A DNA stretch of 17,032 nucleotides, taken from assembly GCA_031282565.1 (NCBI GenBank), contig JAITDL010000083.1, forward strand, positions 1 through 17,032, written 5' to 3'. Below are positions 1 to 7,305 of this stretch, one piece after another. The DNA is from Puniceicoccales bacterium (lineage in GTDB: Bacteria > Verrucomicrobiota > Verrucomicrobiia > Opitutales > JAIRLM01). Position 1 is the stretch's first letter; every line of letters begins with the position of its first letter. Under the pieces are notes generated by a model. That model was not told where the DNA came from and did no database searches. It saw nothing but the letters and a program-made list of their open reading frames with translations. The translations under genes were made by a program, and so were the position numbers.

Positions 1-1
1 A

Positions 2-1015
2 GTTCGTAAAATTGGCGGACTTCTCAGAAAAAACCCTAAAAAAAAAGATGAGCAAAACATGGCTGAGCTAATCGGTGACGCTCAAATGGATGTGAGTAGC
101 GGTGATGACGGTCAAGATAATGTCAATACAGGTGAAGGCAGCAGCTATTACAGTGCAAGTGACGAACCAACTCAACCGATAGCCGATGGCGCCGCAGAAA
201 GCCTAGTAGTTGCTCCGCAAGAAAAAAGCAGGCCATCCGGATTTCGTGCTTTTTTTCAATGCAAGTCAAAACCAACAGAAGCTGATGTTGATGCGCGAAT
301 CGCAGAACTCAATGGCAGGCTTCGAGATTTGGAGACTGAACTGTGCTCTGGACTTTGTGTCGGTACGGCAACGAGCATTGATATCCAGCTCTACCATATT
401 ACAACTGTTATCCGCTCGGAACTAGAGGGATTTGCGCCAGATAGAGTCACGGGCGAATTACTTAGTAAACTTGAAGAATTCTCGTCAGACCCACGCGATC
501 GGAAATCCATTGAAGCAGTTGATAGGGCTCTCTATCTCGCAAAACATCCGCATACATTTTTTGTTAGGCGCACTGTTGGATTGATGGGCTTACTTAGGAG
601 CTGTTCAGGCACATCAGACAACGCCATAGTTGAAGCTTTATTACCCAAAGCAATATATGTTAAACAGATTGATGAAGCGCTGGATAGAATACGCAAACAG
701 TCTAGCAAAGAAGATATTAGATATATGCGCATCAGCCGCGCAAAACAAGCACTTGCGGCGCTCATAGATGAAGCGCTTCGCATTACAAATGGAGATCATC
801 CCAAAGGTAAACTGGGAGAATTTGCCAGTAGCGTTACAAGTGTATCACAGAGCTTGCGCAATACAATGGAGCTATTGCCGGAAGTCACGGACGCAAATAC
901 CGCAAATGACTTCTACGAAAGGATTTTCGATATTTGCGAAGATGCCACAGATAGTTTTGATGAATTCGGCTTTCGAAAAATTGACTTCACCGAATTCAAA
1001 TTGGCAGCCGAGTAA
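2..1015 (+). CDS. hypothetical protein, probably 5'-truncated by window edge
   Basis: I do not recognise this protein. The first ATG is at 59, but the frame is open back to base 2 with no stop. No Shine-Dalgarno or TTGAC element precedes 59, so the true start probably lies outside the window (from 59 it is 318 aa). Numbering from 59, residues 1-60 are acidic, Ser/Gly/Asp-rich and probably disordered. A basic RPSGFRAFFQCKSK patch follows, then a possible coiled coil (about 74-96, ARIAELNGRLRDLETEL) and a mainly helical region to the end, with no obvious membrane segment. The gene stops 64 bases before tRNA-His. Low-complexity N-terminus plus helical body is common in lineage-specific or secreted proteins of host-associated bacteria, but no function can be assigned. 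That it is coding is fairly sure; the start is not. Confidence 0.7.
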   Translation, partial: VRKIGGLLRKNPKKKDEQNMAELIGDAQMDVSSGDDGQDNVNTGEGSSYYSASDEPTQPIADGAAESLVVAPQEKSRPSGFRAFFQCKSKPTEADVDARIAELNGRLRDLETELCSGLCVGTATSIDIQLYHITTVIRSELEGFAPDRVTGELLSKLEEFSSDPRDRKSIEAVDRALYLAKHPHTFFVRRTVGLMGLLRSCSGTSDNAIVEALLPKAIYVKQIDEALDRIRKQSSKEDIRYMRISRAKQALAALIDEALRITNGDHPKGKLGEFASSVTSVSQSLRNTMELLPEVTDANTANDFYERIFDICEDATDSFDEFGFRKIDFTEFKLAAE

Positions 1016-1039
1016 TCGCTGGAAAGTTTTCGATTGCCG

Positions 1040-1045
1040 TTGACA
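1040..1045 (+). promoter_or_regulatory. -35-like TTGACA upstream of tRNA-His
   Basis: A perfect TTGACA lies 34 bases before the first base of tRNA-His, the right place for a sigma70-type -35 element. The sequence 17 bases downstream (ATCAGT) is a poor -10. It is one of seven TTGAC-type sites found 29-34 bases before genes in this window. Confidence 0.5.
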
Positions 1046-1079
1046 GCCATCCGACAGATTCCATCAGTTGATCCGCTGC

Positions 1080-1157
1080 GGTGGCTGTAGCTCAGTTGGC
1101 CAGAGCATCGGATTGTGGTTCCGAGGGTCGCCGGTTCGAGCCCGGTCAGCCACCCCA
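1080..1157 (+). tRNA. tRNA-His (GTG)
   Basis: The sequence folds into a complete cloverleaf: acceptor GTGGCTG pairs with CAGCCAC, the D stem is GCTC/GAGC, the anticodon loop contains GTG, and the T arm is GCCGG-TTCGAGC-CCGGT. The extra 5' G (G-1 at 1080) opposite discriminator C73 (1154) is the identity mark of tRNA-His. The 3' CCA is encoded (1155-1157). It ends 75 bases before the gatB start with no clear terminator between them, so read-through into gatB is possible. Confidence 0.97.
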
Positions 1158-1219
1158 TCGCTTTTAATCGCACAAAATAGAAGTTGCAGCGGCGCCGTCG
1201 CGGCGGCTAGCCTAGCAGC

Positions 1220-1223
1220 GGAG
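1220..1223 (+). promoter_or_regulatory. ribosome binding site of gatB (GGAG)
   Basis: GGAG lies 9 bases before ATG 1233. It favours 1233 over the out-of-frame ATG at 1228 and over any start inside the tRNA. Confidence 0.65.
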
Positions 1224-1232
1224 TTTCATGGC

Positions 1233-2675
1233 ATGGAATACGATGCGATCATAGGGTTGGAGGTGCACGTGCAACTAAAGACCAAATCCAAGGCCTTTTC
1301 CAGGTCGCGCTGTGTCTTTGGCGATGAACATAATACGGCCACGGACCCGCTAACACTTGGGCTGCCGGGCGCACTTCCCGTGCTGAATTTTGGCGCCATC
1401 CGCCAGACGGTGAGGGCGGGAGCAATTTTCGGCTGCACCATAGCGAAATCTTGCCGCTGGGACAGAAAGAACTATTTTTATCCGGATAACCCAAAAAATT
1501 ACCAAATCACTCAGCAGCACGAACCACTCTGCATCGGCGGCGCCGTTGAAATTGAATTACCGGGCGAAGCGAGAAACATCCAAGGCATCCATAGAAAGGT
1601 GCGGCTCAACCGCATACACCTCGAGGAAGACTGCGGCAAGTTGAGCCACCTTGGGACGCTATCGCTGGTGGATTTCAACCGCGCCGGAGTTCCTCTGGCG
1701 GAAATAGTTTCCGAACCGGACATGCATTCAGCTGAGGAGGCGTCGGCATACTTGAATTCCATCCGCATGCATCTTTCAGGCGCCGAAGTATCAGATTGCG
1801 ACATGGAAAAGGGCCAGATGCGCTGCGACGTGAATGTTAGCCTCAAGCCGGCTGGCAGTGCCGTTCTCGGTGAAAGGGTTGAGTACAAGAATTTAAATTC
1901 CATATCGGGCGTACGCAATGCCATTGTCCATGAGATCGCTCGGCAGAGGAACATACTGCAATCCGGCGGAACCATAGGCCGGGAAACGCGGCGATGGGAT
2001 GCGCAGCGAAATACATCCGATGGCCTTCGCGCCAAGGAAAATGTGCATGACTACTGCTACTTCCCGGAGCCTGACATCCCGCCGCTAAAATTGGACGATG
2101 AAACCATAGAATCACTCTGCGAGGGACTTCCGGAAAGGCCATTCGACAGACAGCGGCGCTTCATGGAGCACTACGAATTGCCCTATACAGTTGCGTCGGT
2201 GCTCTGTCCACAGCGGCAGTTGGCAGATTTTTTCGAAGCGGCCGCCGGAACATGCAAAAATTACCGCGCCATCGCAAATTTCATAGCCAACGATATTTTG
2301 CGCGAAACTTCTAAAACTGGCGAGGAAATCGGTCTGCGCATCGGAGCAGACGAACTCGCACAGCTCGTGAATGCCATCGACGAAGGTCGCATAGGCAAGC
2401 AGGCTGCACAGAACGCAATCGCATCAACGTACAGCACCGGAACAAGTTTTAGGGAATTTTTGAACTCGACGACAAAGGAAATCGCCCAGGAAACTGGCGC
2501 CACCATGGAAGAAATCTGCCGCAGGGCAATTGGCGCAAGTCCGAAAGCCGTTGCCGAATTTCGCGGCGGAAAGGAAACGGCAATAAATGCCATAAAGGGT
2601 GCGGCAATGCGGGAATCAAAGGGGAAAGCCGATCCGTCCGTCCTGGACCGCATCCTGCGGGAATTGCTCCGCTGA
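1233..2675 (+). CDS. gatB: Asp/Glu-tRNA(Asn/Gln) amidotransferase subunit B
   Basis: GatB of the GatCAB complex binds misacylated Glu-tRNA(Gln) and/or Asp-tRNA(Asn), phosphorylates the side chain with ATP and amidates it with ammonia supplied by GatA. It acts in the cytoplasm. The protein is 480 aa, usual for the family. The N-terminus IIGLEVHVQL, the central WDRKNYFYPDNPKNYQI, the SDCDMEKGQMRCDVNVSL block and EYKNLNS are all hallmark GatB motifs. The C-terminal ~150 residues are the helical and YqeY-like tRNA-binding part. The open frame continues upstream through tRNA-His, but ATG 1233 has a GGAG 9 bases before it and gives the family-typical N-terminus. gatA and gatC are not adjacent, so they must lie elsewhere if the complex is functional. 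The last 60 bases overlap the gmk tail on the other strand. Confidence 0.96.
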   Translation: MEYDAIIGLEVHVQLKTKSKAFSRSRCVFGDEHNTATDPLTLGLPGALPVLNFGAIRQTVRAGAIFGCTIAKSCRWDRKNYFYPDNPKNYQITQQHEPLCIGGAVEIELPGEARNIQGIHRKVRLNRIHLEEDCGKLSHLGTLSLVDFNRAGVPLAEIVSEPDMHSAEEASAYLNSIRMHLSGAEVSDCDMEKGQMRCDVNVSLKPAGSAVLGERVEYKNLNSISGVRNAIVHEIARQRNILQSGGTIGRETRRWDAQRNTSDGLRAKENVHDYCYFPEPDIPPLKLDDETIESLCEGLPERPFDRQRRFMEHYELPYTVASVLCPQRQLADFFEAAAGTCKNYRAIANFIANDILRETSKTGEEIGLRIGADELAQLVNAIDEGRIGKQAAQNAIASTYSTGTSFREFLNSTTKEIAQETGATMEEICRRAIGASPKAVAEFRGGKETAINAIKGAAMRESKGKADPSVLDRILRELLR

Positions 2676-3356
2676 TTGCTGGACAAATTCGCAGCGAACG
2701 CGACGCATTTGCTCGGCGTGGTAGATGTGCATGAAATTTTCGACGGTGTTCTTTTGGGACGTGGAGGGGATGCGATAGTCGTAGGCTCCTGCACTTTGCA
2801 TTTCTGTCTCCATGGAAAACATGCGGCTGGCTACTTCGTCTTCGTCGATGTTTTCCCTGCGCCACAGTCTGGAGTACAGCTCACTGCGGCGCGGGGGCAT
2901 GAGAAAAATGCTAACAACGCGGCTGTGGAGGACATGCTGCGGATCGCCGACGGACAATCCTTTCAACGTCATCGCGCCGTGGACATCCATGGTAATGAGC
3001 ACACTCCGCCCGGAAACGAAATGACGCTCCAATTCACTAATTTTTAGACCGTAGAGGTGTCGGCCGTGGACCGTGGCATGTTCGCAAAACTCTCCGCGGG
3101 CAATGGAACTTTGAAACTCCTCGGTGCTAACAAAGTAATAATCCTTGCCATCGACTTCCGCCGGCCGCGGAGGTCGAGTCGTCGTAGTAGTTGCGTAGGA
3201 AAAAATTTCCCCGGGCAGCGCCATTAGACTCTTGCAGAGAGTTGTTTTCCCGGCTCCGGCCGGCCCAGAAATAACGATCGCAAGTGGAACAACAGGAACG
3301 GCAGGCCGCCATCCCTTGGAACTTTTACTGCCATTCTTCGCCTTTGACCGATTCAC
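2616..3356 (-). CDS. gmk: guanylate kinase
   Basis: Guanylate kinase converts GMP and ATP to GDP and ADP in the cytoplasm. The P-loop GPAGAGKTT is at residues 31-39. The GMP-binding segment TTTTRPPRPAEVDGKDYYF and the EFCEHATVHGRHLYG region follow in the normal order, then the lid and C-terminal helices. I choose GTG 3356: a perfect AGGAGG ends 8 bases before it, and the GTG overlaps the upstream gene's TGA (GTGA), a typical coupled start. ATG 3374 is an alternative with a weaker site. The 246-aa product is longer than a usual Gmk (about 200): there is a basic ~20-residue N-terminal extension, and a ~20-residue C-terminal tail lies entirely inside the antisense of gatB. It is the last gene of a three-gene minus-strand operon. 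Confidence 0.95.
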   Translation of the reverse strand: MNRSKAKNGSKSSKGWRPAVPVVPLAIVISGPAGAGKTTLCKSLMALPGEIFSYATTTTTRPPRPAEVDGKDYYFVSTEEFQSSIARGEFCEHATVHGRHLYGLKISELERHFVSGRSVLITMDVHGAMTLKGLSVGDPQHVLHSRVVSIFLMPPRRSELYSRLWRRENIDEDEVASRMFSMETEMQSAGAYDYRIPSTSQKNTVENFMHIYHAEQMRRVRCEFVQQSAEQFPQDAVQDGRIGFPL

Positions 3357-3808
3357 CTCCTGGCCCTCCTGCATAGCAGATCCCGCATGCGATACGGGCG
3401 CGCGACAAAATAAATCGCAAATAGAATGCAAATGTAGGTGAAGAGTTTTGCGACGATCCACGCTAGGCTGTAGTGGCCGAGTCCGGCTTTCAGCAGTTCA
3501 TTTGCCCAAAGCAGCTGCAAAACTGCCAATCCCCTAACCGATAGAAAACCGTAGTTGCGAGCTAGCATGGCTAGCGAAATTAGCGCAAAGACACAGAAAA
3601 GCATGGGACGGAAATTGCCAAAATCTGCTTCGCCGAGCGACACAATTTTCCAGAGAAAGGCACCGGCAGCGGAAACAAATAGGAGCCCATCCATGAATGG
3701 ATTGCGAATCAATCGCAGCATAGTTTCCAGGCGGAATGGATTCCAAAAGGCTAGCAGGCCTATGACTAGCGGCGGAATGGCGCCGGCTGTTAGCAGTAAA
3801 TTTTTCAT
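3353..3808 (-). CDS. small integral membrane protein, Opitutae-type
   Basis: This 151-aa protein is very hydrophobic, with four or five likely membrane segments: the N-terminal LLLTAGAIPPLVIGLLAF, then around residues 40-55, 68-83, 90-106 and 115-137. It ends in a basic tail (RPYRMRDLLCRRARR), so the C-terminus is probably cytoplasmic. Patterns such as RNPFMDGLLF, SLGEADFGN, SVRGLAVLQLL and RPYRMRDLL recall an uncharacterised membrane protein that I associate with Opitutae genomes. That is memory, not a search. Its ATG is 3 bases after the stop of the transporter gene and its TGA overlaps the gmk GTG, so the three genes are surely one transcript. No Shine-Dalgarno precedes the ATG, and translation is probably coupled. 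Function unknown. Confidence 0.88.
   Translation of the reverse strand: MKNLLLTAGAIPPLVIGLLAFWNPFRLETMLRLIRNPFMDGLLFVSAAGAFLWKIVSLGEADFGNFRPMLFCVFALISLAMLARNYGFLSVRGLAVLQLLWANELLKAGLGHYSLAWIVAKLFTYICILFAIYFVARPYRMRDLLCRRARR
3365..3370 (-). promoter_or_regulatory. strong ribosome binding site of gmk (AGGAGG)
   Basis: AGGAGG sits 8 bases before GTG 3356, inside the end of the upstream membrane-protein gene. It decides the GTG start over ATG 3374. Confidence 0.75.
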
Positions 3809-3811
3809 GGT

Positions 3812-4714
3812 TTAGCAGCAGGAATGGAAGTGTTCGGTTTTCGATCCGCCACCTGCGCGCGACTCATAGATTGCGAGAGCGACTGTAGTTGGCAGAACTA
3901 TTGCGGCGCCAATGAGCGTCGGGCCATCGGCAATCTCGCCGAAGAATACGTATCCGGTGACCAGACTAAAGAGAAATTCTACGTTGCGGTACGGCGCAGT
4001 GGCCGAAGCTTCGATGAGTCTCAGGGCGCGCATAAGACAGAACAGCAGCAAATTAGCGCTGGCTCCGAGGGAAACTGCGAGCAGCCAGTCCAGCGGAGAA
4101 GGGCTAACCCAGCGCGAAATTGCCGGCCATGCGGAAAATACTGCAGTCCAAAGAGATCCGTAGAGTATCATCGCCCATAGCGGCTCCTTTTCGGCGTAGC
4201 GACGGTTAAAAATATCGAGAATCGCAAAAAACGTAGCCGACAGGAGCAGAGGCACGGCAGCCCAATTAAAACACGCCGACCCAGGTGGATTTGTGGCCAC
4301 GGCGATTCCAATGAACCCAACAGCCGTGGCGCACCAGCGCCAGAGCGAGACCCGCTCGCCGAGAAAAATCCGCGCTAAAATCAACAATATCAGCGGCATG
4401 GAAAATCCAATCAGCACCGCCATCGCCATGGATGTGCGCCCAAGCCCCCAGCACCAGCAGGCAGTCGCCGCAAAAAGAATTGCACCACGGAAAAAATGGA
4501 GCGCCGGCCTGACTGTGCTAAACGTCCGCATGCCAACTGCTAGCATCACTGGCAACAGCAGCAAAACGGCGAAGGAAAACCTCATGAACGTCGTCTGAAT
4601 TGGATCGAGCCGTACGCTTAGAAATTTCATTGCGGCATCATTTATTTGGCAGGCAACCAAACTCAGCAGGAACCACAGAACGCCGTGCACATATTTTTGT
4701 CTCGCTTCCGCCAC
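3812..4714 (-). CDS. EamA/DMT-family transporter resembling the rickettsial S-adenosylmethionine importer
   Basis: This is a ten-segment drug/metabolite-type inner-membrane transporter of 300 aa made of two EamA repeats. WFLLSLV in the first helix, an early ND...K motif, RPALHFFRG, SATAPYRNVEF and IVLPTTVALAIYE match my recollection of the Rickettsia Sam protein, which takes up S-adenosylmethionine. Substrate assignment is therefore inference by family resemblance. Three starts are possible: TTG 4726, GTG 4714 and GTG 4690. I prefer GTG 4714 because it gives 7 residues before the Tyr that precedes TM1, as I recall for the rickettsial protein, and because TTGACG lies 29 bases upstream. No Shine-Dalgarno is seen. 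It heads the operon with the small membrane protein and gmk, 75 bases after tRNA-Met. A generic amino-acid or metabolite exporter is the alternative. Confidence 0.88.
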   Translation of the reverse strand: MAEARQKYVHGVLWFLLSLVACQINDAAMKFLSVRLDPIQTTFMRFSFAVLLLLPVMLAVGMRTFSTVRPALHFFRGAILFAATACWCWGLGRTSMAMAVLIGFSMPLILLILARIFLGERVSLWRWCATAVGFIGIAVATNPPGSACFNWAAVPLLLSATFFAILDIFNRRYAEKEPLWAMILYGSLWTAVFSAWPAISRWVSPSPLDWLLAVSLGASANLLLFCLMRALRLIEASATAPYRNVEFLFSLVTGYVFFGEIADGPTLIGAAIVLPTTVALAIYESRAGGGSKTEHFHSCC

Positions 4715-4743
4715 GCGGCTCAGCAACGGAAAAAGCGCGGCGG

Positions 4744-4749
4744 CGTCAA
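4744..4749 (-). promoter_or_regulatory. -35-like TTGACG upstream of the SAM-importer-like gene
   Basis: TTGACG lies 29 bases before GTG 4714. No good -10 is visible. If used, the transcript would begin at or next to the start codon. Confidence 0.35.
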
Positions 4750-4789
4750 CGGGAAATCTATAATTTTTCGCGCATCCGGAATGCGCCGG

Positions 4790-4861
<72 letters not shown>

Positions 4862-4893
4862 CGTCTGGCGCAGGCAATTGATGGCACGGCCGA

Positions 4894-4899
4894 GGTCAA
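4894..4899 (-). promoter_or_regulatory. -35-like TTGACC upstream of tRNA-Met
   Basis: TTGACC is 32 bases before the mature 5' end of tRNA-Met, the same geometry as TTGACA before tRNA-His. Both upstream regions also contain CCATCARTTG, at different spacings. No good -10 is seen. Confidence 0.4.
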
Positions 4900-4906
4900 G
4901 ATAATT

Positions 4907-6316
4907 TCAAGCGGAAGCCGGCAGAGAAGGATCTTTTGGCATAACTACAAATTTTTCCAACTCGCGCCCTTCCGGCGATTCCCCTAGGGCTCCGACTCTA
5001 GCGAGAGTCTCATGGATGAGCTTTGGTGACACGCTTTCAAAGCGTGTACCTTTACGGAAAAGCGGTTTAGCAAATGAAAATTCTAGACTTCTCACCAACG
5101 CGCGCTGCTTGTCAGTTAAACCTTGACATTTCGACGCGATGGCCTTCAGACACTCGTCAGTCAGCCTTAATGCCTCGGCGATAACCGTGGCGATGTACCC
5201 CGAGCATATGGCTGAACGTTCTTTAAACTCATAACCATCTGCGAAGTTACGACGCACATTGCCGGAATCATCAACTGCGAAGTGCTCACTTATTGGCGTG
5301 TGGAAACTCGGCGACGAACGGAATATGCTGACGAGAAAGTTGTACAGCCACAGTAAGAAATTGAAAATAACTCCAAACGTTGTAACGCGAAAGCCGTAAT
5401 CATTCTGCAGCAGTAGCTCGAGGTTGGATCTAAATAAAGCGCGAACGTCCACATCCGGCCTACTCCGCTTGAGCAGCCTGAGAAGGTCAGCAGCCTCACC
5501 ATCTTCGGAGATCAGTTTTTCAAAATCCAGCGCAAAAAAGGAGGTTTGCGCCAATTCCTTCAGGCCGAAAACTCTGCAGACACGGCCTTGATCCTCAACG
5601 CCTGCCATTTCTTGGCCATTAAAACTTATTTCCACATGGCCTATCTCGCCGGCAGTCAAGTGCGCAAACCGCCCAACTCCCATTCCCCTCAGTCGCGAAT
5701 TAAGAATGAATGAAATTCTCGCTAGACCATCTCCGTAGGCGCCCGCAGGGAAAACATGATGTTCAAGTTCAATAAACGCTTTCGACGCAAGCAGCGCAGT
5801 TGCCGCAAAACCTTTAATCCATGCAGACATATTAGTGCCGTCAGCAATGTTCGTGAGAACCGCAACCAGCAGTTCGTTGTTTTTGTAATTTATGGCGCCA
5901 GTTTTCGTCACAGTCCTGGACGTTAGATGGTGCACAAACCCGTCTAGTGTGCGTACCTGCGGTAATGTTAGCCGCTGTTCTTCCTTTGGATCCTCTCCTC
6001 TTTCAACCGATGCCAACAATCCGTTAAGCTTAGCTTGCACCTCTTCCAATCTTTTCCCTGTAAGAAATTTACTCTTCTGCACGACAAACAACAGCACTTT
6101 CTCGGGTTCGGATAGTTGTTTTCCGCGGGTTAGAAGAAGTCTTTCAACGGTCCGGCTGTGGGCACAAAGCCATTCGACATCTAATGCGTTAATTGTGGAG
6201 CAGTCGTCAATCGTTTTAACTGCCGTTGCAATCAGAGTTTCAGCCTCTTTTCGATCTGCGCCGAATAAAGAGGCCACAAATGATCGGTGTGAAGTTTGTG
6301 ATTGTTCAGATCTCAT
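4907..6316 (-). CDS. hypothetical protein with one strong hydrophobic segment
   Basis: I do not recognise this 469-aa protein. It is mostly helical and soluble-looking, with a charged N-terminal half (KLNGLLASVERGEDPKEEQR near 97-116), a Gly/Ala-rich middle, and a single strongly hydrophobic stretch at about 311-332 (TTFGVIFNFLLWLYNFLVSIF). No Walker, protease or nucleotide-binding motif is seen. ATG 6316 is preferred; the frame extends seven codons further to a TTG at 6337 with no support. The upstream sequence has no real Shine-Dalgarno, but TTTACA lies 30 bases before the ATG. It sits between uppP and tRNA-Met on the same strand. A counted line in it is less GC-rich than lines in sucC or lepA (6061-6120: 24 of 60). 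Coding status is well supported by length; function is open, and a secreted or membrane-targeted effector is one possibility. Confidence 0.82.
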   Translation of the reverse strand: MRSEQSQTSHRSFVASLFGADRKEAETLIATAVKTIDDCSTINALDVEWLCAHSRTVERLLLTRGKQLSEPEKVLLFVVQKSKFLTGKRLEEVQAKLNGLLASVERGEDPKEEQRLTLPQVRTLDGFVHHLTSRTVTKTGAINYKNNELLVAVLTNIADGTNMSAWIKGFAATALLASKAFIELEHHVFPAGAYGDGLARISFILNSRLRGMGVGRFAHLTAGEIGHVEISFNGQEMAGVEDQGRVCRVFGLKELAQTSFFALDFEKLISEDGEAADLLRLLKRSRPDVDVRALFRSNLELLLQNDYGFRVTTFGVIFNFLLWLYNFLVSIFRSSPSFHTPISEHFAVDDSGNVRRNFADGYEFKERSAICSGYIATVIAEALRLTDECLKAIASKCQGLTDKQRALVRSLEFSFAKPLFRKGTRFESVSPKLIHETLARVGALGESPEGRELEKFVVMPKDPSLPASA

Positions 6317-6346
6317 AATTTTACCCAAGCAGCACAATTAAATCAT

Positions 6347-6352
6347 TGTAAA
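6347..6352 (-). promoter_or_regulatory. -35-like TTTACA upstream of the 469-aa gene
   Basis: TTTACA (one change from TTGACA) ends 30 bases before ATG 6316. A TAAAAT lies too close to the ATG to be its -10. Confidence 0.3.
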
Positions 6353-6370
6353 TAAAACAAAATTTCGCGC

Positions 6371-7258
6371 CTACGTCAACCGAAAATAAAAATGCGAAAG
6401 TAGCAGCGCCCCAAGCACAATGCGGTAGTATGCCATGGAGATAAACGCATTAGAAACCAGCAAATAGCGCAAAAACTTAATGGCCGGGAAAGCGAAGAAG
6501 AATGCCACCAACGCTCCGCACAGCGTGCAACAAAGTGGAATCGAACCCATTGCCATCATGTTTCCCTTCAAAAATTCATAGCACACAGCTGCGGAGATTG
6601 TTTCCGCACCAAGAAGGAAACTGAACTCCACGGCATTGGGTATGGCAAGCCCAATAAACAAACAAGCAGAAAGACTCATCAGCGAGCGGCTAACACCGGG
6701 GATAAGTGCCACGGCCTGCATTGCGCCTATGAAGATGGCATCTGCGACAGTAATGTTTGATAATTTTTTTACGCCGCGGCGGCGCCTCCTGTACTTCTCA
6801 AAAAAAATTAAATAGATGCCTCCGCCAATGAGCGGCCATCCAAGTGCGCCAATGGAATTCGCTCTGCCAAAGTTAAATGCGTCCATCGCTGCGCCACAAA
6901 TTGCTCCCGGCAAAAACGCAATGAACAGCAAAGCTGCCAGCCGCAGGCCCTCCCTTGATTTGCCAAGCAATCCACAAAGCAGCTGCAGTATTCTCCGGGA
7001 ATAGATGACCACAACTGCCAATGCCGAAGCAAATTGCAGTGAAAGATCAAAATACCACGCCGATTCACAGTCGCCGCGGTTCAGCGCCGCGCCTAGAATC
7101 ATGAGGTGGGCCGACGATGAAACCGGCAAAAATTCGCTAATCCCCTGAACTGCTCCGTAGGCTACTGCTTCGCTACAGTTCATGGCGGCTCCAGCGGCTG
7201 CCAGCGGCTGGCCCAACTGCGGCAGAAGGCAGCACAAGATCGCGCAAATCAAACGCAT
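6371..7258 (-). CDS. uppP: undecaprenyl-diphosphatase UppP (BacA family)
   Basis: UppP dephosphorylates undecaprenyl pyrophosphate at the membrane so the lipid carrier can be reused for peptidoglycan synthesis. Both signature motifs are present: GISEFLPVSSSAHL at 39-52, with Q38 and E42 fitting the (E/Q)xxxE motif, and IPGVSRS at 186-192. The usual Thr after PGxSRSxx is Ser here. Multiple membrane helices span the rest. The first 25 residues (MRLICAILCCLLPQLGQPLA...) look like a signal peptide and go beyond the E. coli-type N-terminus. An internal ATG at 7183 with GGAG 5 bases upstream would give a family-length 270-aa protein and is a real alternative start. It lies 47 bases after the 355-aa gene and may share its transcript; a weak TGTACA is 31 bases before ATG 7258. 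Confidence 0.95.
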   Translation of the reverse strand: MRLICAILCCLLPQLGQPLAAAGAAMNCSEAVAYGAVQGISEFLPVSSSAHLMILGAALNRGDCESAWYFDLSLQFASALAVVVIYSRRILQLLCGLLGKSREGLRLAALLFIAFLPGAICGAAMDAFNFGRANSIGALGWPLIGGGIYLIFFEKYRRRRRGVKKLSNITVADAIFIGAMQAVALIPGVSRSLMSLSACLFIGLAIPNAVEFSFLLGAETISAAVCYEFLKGNMMAMGSIPLCCTLCGALVAFFFAFPAIKFLRYLLVSNAFISMAYYRIVLGALLLSHFYFRLT

Positions 7259-7305
7259 TGGTCGATTTGTCTAGGAGCCACAATGGCGATGTACAGCCAA
7301 AATAG

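Noticed and set aside
913..1173. Minus-strand frame with GLEPATLGTTIRCSG-type peptide
   Set aside because: This is the well-known spurious translation of the antisense of a tRNA gene (here tRNA-His).
1193..1205. Small hairpin CGCCG-TCG-CGGCG upstream of gatB
   Set aside because: A 5-bp GC stem with no T-run; likely chance in a GC-rich stretch.
1068..1232. Upstream extension of gatB
   Set aside because: The frame runs through tRNA-His; ATG 1233 has a ribosome site and the family N-terminus.
4770..4786. Stem-loop GCGCAT-TCCGG-ATGCGC as a terminator after tRNA-Met
   Set aside because: On the minus strand it is followed by GAAAAATT rather than a run of T, so it is not a convincing intrinsic terminator.
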